Positions 58,999-64,000 of a stretch of 64,000 bases of DNA are shown here, piece after piece. The notes under the pieces were generated by a model, which worked only from the letters and a program-made list of their open reading frames with translations, was not told the DNA's origin and searched no databases. The stretch covers positions 7,502,001-7,566,000 of the forward strand of contig NC_052620.1 of assembly GCF_016545825.1 (NCBI RefSeq), given 5' to 3'. Origin of the DNA: Eucalyptus grandis (Eukaryota; Streptophyta; Magnoliopsida; Myrtales; Myrtaceae). How positions within the stretch are numbered: the first letter of the stretch is position 1; the number at the start of each line of letters is the position of its first letter. The translations under genes were made by a program, and so were the position numbers.

Positions 58999-60535
58999 AT
59001 GGTCTGGTGGGCCTCTACAGTCGCCCAACCCAACAATGGCAAATGCCTCCTCCTCTTCTTCGTTGTTGAACTCTCTCCCTCTCGGCACAGCTCGGCTCCC
59101 CCGCCCACCTTAGCTCCCCGCGCCCATCTGGGTAGTCGTTGGTCGTCCGGCGAACTCGTGGGTCATTCGTCGCCGCCACCTTGCTGCGAAGGTCCTCGCC
59201 CCCTCGTCGCCGGCGCGCTCTCTCTCTCTCTCTGTCTCTCTCTCTCTCTCGGGTGCGTGAGTGGGAGTGCCGCCGCCCGTGTCTGAATCTCTCTCTGTGT
59301 GTGCGTGCTCATTTGGGCAGGTGGGTTCGGCGACTGCTTTGAGGCTGTTCACGTATGATGTCTTTCTTTCTGTTATTCTTGAAGAATGTTTAGCTGGGAG
59401 GGTTTAGGGTTTATGCTTTGTGAGTTTTGTCGTTTCGAATTTGTTGATCACATATCTTTTGTGTTCGTTAATTGCAATGCTTTTTGAGAAATGGGTATTT
59501 GCTGACGTCTCTTCTTGTGAATCAAATATAAGGAATGGATACTGTCTCTTTAGAGAATTACATGCTTTCATCATGAGCTGCCAGCTAATTAGTTCTACTT
59601 ACCCCATGATATGATCTGTATTGCTAAATTTGATCCCTTTTCTAGTTGATTTTTCTGCTAAATTTAGTGGTTGGCTGATCTTCCAAGGTTTCATATGTTG
59701 TTCCCTGCTTTGGACTGCTAGAAGTCTAGCATCTTAATTAGCAGAATCGCCCAAATGAAGTAGGTTTGTGAGGATCTTGATTTTCGCGAGTGACTGTTTA
59801 AACTGAATGGTTGCTCGGGTATGTGAGCATTGTGAATTCCTCTTTTATTTTATGAAAGTCCGGTTTTGAATCTCTCTGGCTGTTTGCTCTTTTGATTCGT
59901 TCTGGTTTGTTACCTGTTCACAATCCAATGTCAAGGTGAAAAAATTGATTTTCTTGCCATTATTGCCATGTCTTGTTTTTTCTTGAACCCATTTTGCTTC
60001 GGCTTGTTTATGTTGAATAGGTTATTCCACAGAGAGTATTATGTGAAGCTTGTAATTCTTGTTCGTGACAAAGATAATAGGAAAACAAATGAGATGAACT
60101 TTTGTGTTCCCACCGAAATGGGTTTCCCTGTGAACTATGAGAATTAACAGAAATTCTTATTATTGGAGCAATTATCTTGTTTTTGTTCCATTATGTATCT
60201 TTCTCCTATGGCAGTCGGCATCTATAAATGTAAGTTGATATGGACTGTGTTTCTATATCAGATTTGGAAAGAGAAACCTTGAAATCATTCTGTCTTGTAA
60301 TGTGGTGGTGGGCAACTTGTTAAGTGGAGGTTATTAGCAATTAGAACCTAAGTAGTCTTGTTATTTTTTAAAGTACATTGGGTGGTAAAGCGACCCATAC
60401 AATAATTTTCTTCATTGATTTAGTCTCGACTCTTGTGATTGAGTAGTCTCACTCTTACCCCACCTTCTCTTCTTCCAGCAGACAGCAGCAAGTTCTTTCC
60501 AGCTTTTCTACTTCGCCCTTCTTCTTCCTCAACCT
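58999..60535 (+). promoter_or_regulatory. Probable promoter-proximal region and 5'UTR of the F-box gene, with a putative intron (59321-60478)
   Basis: A (TC)n tract at 59219-59257 and a Kozak-less leader precede the F-box start. A strong donor CAG|GTGGGT lies at 59321. A polypyrimidine acceptor TCTCTTCTTCCAG ends at 60478 (a second CAG ends at 60481), 55-58 bases before the ATG. Long 5'UTR introns near CT-rich leaders are common in plant genes. This is an inference from splice-site form; transcripts would settle it. Confidence 0.5.
59219..59257 (+). repeat. (TC)n tract
   Basis: CT/TC repeat with one interruption, near the proposed transcription start of the F-box gene. Confidence 0.9.
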
Positions 60536-61636
60536 ATGACTACCATGAGCTTGGCTGACCTCCCTGACGACATCGTCAAGCTGATCCTAATGCGATTACC
60601 AGTGAGATCTCTGCACCGATGCAAGTGCGTCTGCAAGTCATGGCGAGACAAAATCAACAGCCCTCATTTCATGGAGCGTTACCTCCATGCCTCCAATTGG
60701 CATCTCGTGTGTGTAGAATTGGGCAATCCTCCCCTGAGCTGCGATCCTCCCCGGAGCCTGTGCTATATTTTCTCCGGTGAGTCTCTTTCTCTAACAAGAA
60801 TGGAAATCCCATTTGCTGGCCACATTGGCCAATGTGCCCTCATTGGTTCATGTAATGGTTTGATCTGCGTCGCAAACCGTTCCCGAAATGGCTATGTCCA
60901 GCGGATGTATCTGTGGAATTTATTCAGTACAAAGTACAAGGAGGTTCAACCATACCGTTCGGAGGGTGAAATTCCTTCCGTAAGAACTTCTCCTATAGTT
61001 CTAGGGTTTGGCTTCCACCCTGAGTCGAATGACTATAAGATTGTGATGATTCTCCATCATCAACTATATTATAATTATCCAAGCGGCAACAATATAAAGC
61101 ATGGAGTACATATCTATTCACTCAATACTGATTCCTGGAGAAGTTTGGAGTGTAGGGTTCCTGCTTTCCGTAGCTCTAGTTCCGCGGTATGCTGGAATGG
61201 GAATATGCATTGGCTTTTTTCCAACAGATTAATAGTGTTGCTCAACTTTGAGGTGTTCGAAGAAATGGCTCTTCCAGAAGAGCTTTTGCACGCTAAAGTT
61301 GTGAAGTTGTTAGTAGCAAATGGCTTGCTGGCTGTGTGCAGTGTTTGTGAGGAGGCAGCAGTTGGGCATGTTCATGAGGAGGCACAGCGTTCAGATTGTT
61401 CGGTTTGGGTTAAGGATGAGTACCACATGCCTTGGGAAAAGCGGCATTCTTTTCAAGTTGATAGACAAGTAACAGGATTTGACGACTTCATGAAGAATGG
61501 TGAGCTTCTGATGGTAGTAGATGATGATGAACATATTTCATGGAATCCAACCACTAGACAATTCACAGATCATCCACTAGAGGTTGAGGTGGAATCCGAT
61601 TTAGTCACATTGATAGAGCGCTTTGTTTCACTTTAG
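60536..61636 (+). CDS. F-box protein with F-box-associated (FBA) domain, intact
   Basis: 366 residues in one uninterrupted exon. The N-terminal F-box at residues 6-50 (LADLPDDIVKLILMRLPVRS ... CVCKSWRDKI ... HFMERYL) is expected to bind SKP1 in an SCF ubiquitin ligase. An FBA-type domain follows: GSCNGLICVAN (104-114), WNLFSTKYKEV (127-137), GFGFHPESNDYKIV (157-170), VHIYSLNTDSWRSLE (191-205). The C-terminal part selects the substrate, which cannot be told from sequence. A second in-frame ATG is three codons downstream. The length fits the family. The next element-free region begins here, so the gene lies at the genic end of the window. It is the only complete non-transposon gene I can support. 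Confidence 0.93.
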   Translation: MTTMSLADLPDDIVKLILMRLPVRSLHRCKCVCKSWRDKINSPHFMERYLHASNWHLVCVELGNPPLSCDPPRSLCYIFSGESLSLTRMEIPFAGHIGQCALIGSCNGLICVANRSRNGYVQRMYLWNLFSTKYKEVQPYRSEGEIPSVRTSPIVLGFGFHPESNDYKIVMILHHQLYYNYPSGNNIKHGVHIYSLNTDSWRSLECRVPAFRSSSSAVCWNGNMHWLFSNRLIVLLNFEVFEEMALPEELLHAKVVKLLVANGLLAVCSVCEEAAVGHVHEEAQRSDCSVWVKDEYHMPWEKRHSFQVDRQVTGFDDFMKNGELLMVVDDDEHISWNPTTRQFTDHPLEVEVESDLVTLIERFVSL

Positions 61637-62284
61637 AGATGATTTGGTTGCTGCCACATTTATGTGTATGACAGACTGATTCTGCTTGCAGAAGAGTTGA
61701 GAGACATGTGAAGTGAGGTGGTGGCTGTTTACTTTTTGCACTTCTTGCAAGCTTTAGAGTGTGTATGTATTTTCACTTGAGGTGAAAAGGGGTTGTTGTG
61801 GACTATTCCATAAAATCAAAATCGCAATGGACTATTCTTCCTTCGTCTCGGTTGTTGTGGTTGTTATTCCATTGAAAAGGGGTTGCCCTTATGGTCAGTT
61901 GTATTAGGTCTGCTTGTGATTCGGTGTAGACCATATTTCAAACTCGGACCAAACATTTTAATATAAAGAAATTTCATTAAAATCCAAACTACTAAAAGAA
62001 TCATCTACGAACCCCCGTAACAAGAGGGGTACTATTTTATAGAATTTAACTAGCGAATGCCATCTTTTCATCAAAGGGCTTCTTGAAATGTTCATACGAA
62101 AAAAGTTACATATGATTCAATCCAAATCAAAAATCTAATTGATATGCAAGGGAAATTTAGCGAATAACTTGATGTGACAAAGATATAGAAAAAAATTAGA
62201 AGGATATAGAGCAGGTTCAATTTGGAAACACATCAAATTAACACCAAAAGACTAAACAAAATAAGTTCAATTTGTGGACTCCTT

Positions 62285-62319
<35 letters not shown>

Positions 62320-62780
62320 ATCTTTAAATGCCTTTAATTCCGAAAAATGGCTCGTATAACTTGTTTAAATTATGTTGGCTGATTGATTAGACAAAATGAG
62401 ATGCTTCCTAATTTCTTTTTTCTAAAAGGGGTTGCTATGTTTTAAATTCCGAGTCAGGAACTCTATGTAATTATTCTATGCGTCAAGCTCTATCAAGTTT
62501 CCTTATAGTAATGTTGTACTTTTGTGGGTTTTCGATGCAATTTCGACTTAAAAGTCTCGCGTAAAGAATTCAAGGGCAACAACTCTTAGGTAGTGTAAAA
62601 GTCAAAACAAGATGAGAGAGCTCAATTATTCCATTTACCCAGCTCTTAATATTTCCTTATTATTATGTCGTATTTTTGAAGTTTGATTTAATGAGTTTTC
62701 GATGCAATTCGGACTTAATAATCTGGCACGTAGAATTTAAGGAAGATGACTCTTAGCTAGGATAAAAGTTGGAAGAGGAT
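61637..62780. other. 3' flank of the F-box gene and intergenic sequence
   Basis: Probable 3'UTR to about 61870, where AAAAGGGGTTG occurs twice. Then AT-rich sequence with a (TC)n run at 62288-62318. No gene seen. Confidence 0.5.
62288..62318. repeat. (TC)n microsatellite
   Basis: About 15 CT units. Confidence 0.9.
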
Positions 62781-62954
62781 AAAATAGCTCAATCAAGGCA
62801 TCATGGATACGGTCTTCTTATTTCCACAACGAATCTATTTTGATATGTACCAAGGAGAACAAATAAAAATCGAAACTTTCATAGTCCGCTGTCCGAATAA
62901 TTTCCGGTTGCCACCGCAAGATAAGGCCGCAGTCGTTAAAGGCATGGGTTGGCG

Positions 62955-62982
62955 CTTCTCCTTCTCCTTCTCCTTCTCCTTC
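62955..62982 (+). repeat. (CTTCTC)n tract in the leader of the plastid-protein gene
   Basis: CTTCTCCTTCTC-type hexamer run upstream of the ATG at 63090, probably 5'UTR. Confidence 0.8.
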
Positions 62983-63089
62983 GTCGGTCGTCCCTTCTTC
63001 TGGCCTCGGTTTCAGACGCTCCCATTGCTCTCTGCTGCAAATGCAACTGCGAAGACCGATCGAATTCTCCTTTTAAGAGCGTTGGGGCG

Positions 63090-63306
63090 ATGGTGGTTTT
63101 GTCTCCGCACGGCCTCTCTCGAGCTCGGCTCGCTTGCCACTGCACCCTCTCCTCCTTCTCTCTTCCCAGGCCCCTCTTCTCCGGCCGTCCTTTCCTTTCT
63201 CGTCCGAGCGCCGCTCGCCTCCCGTTCCGCCGCAAGCACGGCCGGAGCTTCACGTTCTTCGGCGGCAGCCGCCGGTTCTCCGTCTCCGCCGCTTCCGGTT
63301 CTCCAG
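63090..63306 (+). CDS. First exon of a probable plastid- or mitochondrion-targeted protein (gene continues outside the window)
   Basis: ATG at 63090 (GGGGCGATGG) opens 72 codons rich in Ser, Arg, Leu and Phe and almost free of acidic residues. Examples are VVLSPHGLSRARLACH, SSFSLPRPLFSGRPFLSR and RSFTFFGGSRRFSVSAAS. That is a typical chloroplast transit peptide, though a mitochondrial presequence is possible. It ends at TCTCCAG|GTACTG, a good donor at 63307. The frame is open upstream to 62949, but there is no ATG until 63090. Because only targeting sequence is present, the enzyme or function cannot be named. Confidence 0.6.
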
Positions 63307-64000
63307 GTACTGATGCCGGGCGTCTTAACTGACCCTTGTCCGTTGGAAATTCTGTTGGGCACGTGCGTGGTAACAATTTCGGATTTTGAAATATCAGGTA
63401 TAGCTTTCTTGGCTGATGTTGAGGTGTTGCTCTGCTTTGGTCCTGAGAAATTGGATAAATCGTGATTTTTATTGGGAACAGAATTTGTGTTGGCTGAATT
63501 GAGTGGTTCTTCGCATCGAATTATTCAGGAATTCTCAGAGATTTGGACTGGGAGTGACTTGTAATGTGTAGCTGCTTTTTCTTCATCAGAATGCAGTAGT
63601 ATTATTTTTTCATGGTTCTTTCAGTCCCCTTCAGCACATTTTCGTGTTCTTCCCCCCTCTCTCCCCTCCACTTTGTAAGTAGCAGTTCGGTGTTGTCATT
63701 TGCTTCTAGTCTGACATGGTATACTGCTGACCCTATTTGTAATTAGACTGAGGTTATCTCTGGAATTCTTAGATGGACCCAACCATTTATGGAATCATCA
63801 ATGAATGTGATTTTGGATGCTCTAAAGGAAAAGCTGTAACAAGTGGCTGCCGCAGTTGTCTATTACCTGATCATTGAGTGAAAGATTTCAGTTCATCTTA
63901 ATGGGTTCTGAGATGTACAGAGTTGTCTAAGAAATAGGCTAAGACCCAGTTCTTTAAAACATCCAAGATCACATTCATTGATGATTCCATAAATGGTTGG
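63307..64000 (+). other. Putative first intron of the plastid-protein gene
   Basis: AT-rich, with no coding frame after the donor at 63307. Holds the inverted repeat at 63779-64000. No acceptor or next exon was identified before the window ends. Confidence 0.45.
63779..64000. repeat. Inverted repeat, 49-bp arms, 124-bp loop
   Basis: 63779-63827 (starts CCAACCATTTATGGAATCAT) matches the reverse complement of 63952-64000 at 46 of 49 positions. The right arm touches the window edge and may be longer. Confidence 0.95.

Noticed and set aside
62803..63465. A 220-codon plus-strand frame overlapping the plastid-protein exon
   Set aside because: It is in a different phase from the transit-peptide-like frame, runs across the likely donor site, and begins in AT-rich intergenic sequence.

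Overview
This is a plant nuclear window, almost certainly from an angiosperm and probably a eudicot. Supporting evidence: an L1-type LINE with a DUF4283/zinc-knuckle ORF1, Copia and Gypsy elements whose primer sites match initiator tRNA-Met, plant-style introns, an F-box gene of the large plant F-box-associated class, and an exon that reads like a chloroplast transit peptide. I cannot name the species. About three quarters of the window is transposable-element material. No CRISPR array, operon, rRNA or tRNA gene was seen.

Layout, left to right. 1-21400 is a nest of old elements. Three copies of one long non-coding element (Tat/Ogre-like LTR material) lie at 1-1945 (minus), 2460-8952 (plus) and 10616-11614 continued at 17800-about 21400 (plus). 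The 2460-8952 copy splits a Copia integrase reading frame (8953-9300 and 1946-2459, both minus). The third copy is split by a full-length 6.17 kb LINE (11615-17781, minus strand) with an 18-bp target duplication, an intact ORF1 and an ORF2 carrying only two in-frame stops. 21419-27298 is a degraded Gypsy element, cut off by the 5' end of another Copia element (27299-about 28993). 30395-33239 is a solo LTR with an exact 5-bp target duplication. 39657-43766 is a second large LTR-like unit.

Between the elements lie gene remnants: a multicopper-oxidase-like pseudogene (38529-39060) with a perfect 50-bp tandem duplication; fragments of a plant MnmG/GidA gene with exons in the wrong order (48403-49026); and DEAH-box RNA helicase exons (54322-55128). 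A Copia element (49343-53967, minus) with nearly identical LTRs but a ruined interior sits between the MnmG and helicase pieces. Two Harbinger-like miniature elements (36064-36846 and 57654-58748) have TTA/TAA target sites.

The gene-bearing end is on the right: one intact F-box gene (coding 60536-61636, probably with a 5'UTR intron) and the first exon of a likely plastid-targeted protein (63090-63306) running off the window, with a 49-bp inverted repeat in its putative intron. The genes do not form a pathway together; the window is a record of nested insertions, gene-fragment capture and decay beside a small genic island. I found no convincing new biological system. The most unusual items are the shuffled MnmG fragments, the young-LTR/old-body Copia element, the LINE ATGA overlap, and the hairpin-bearing miniature element.
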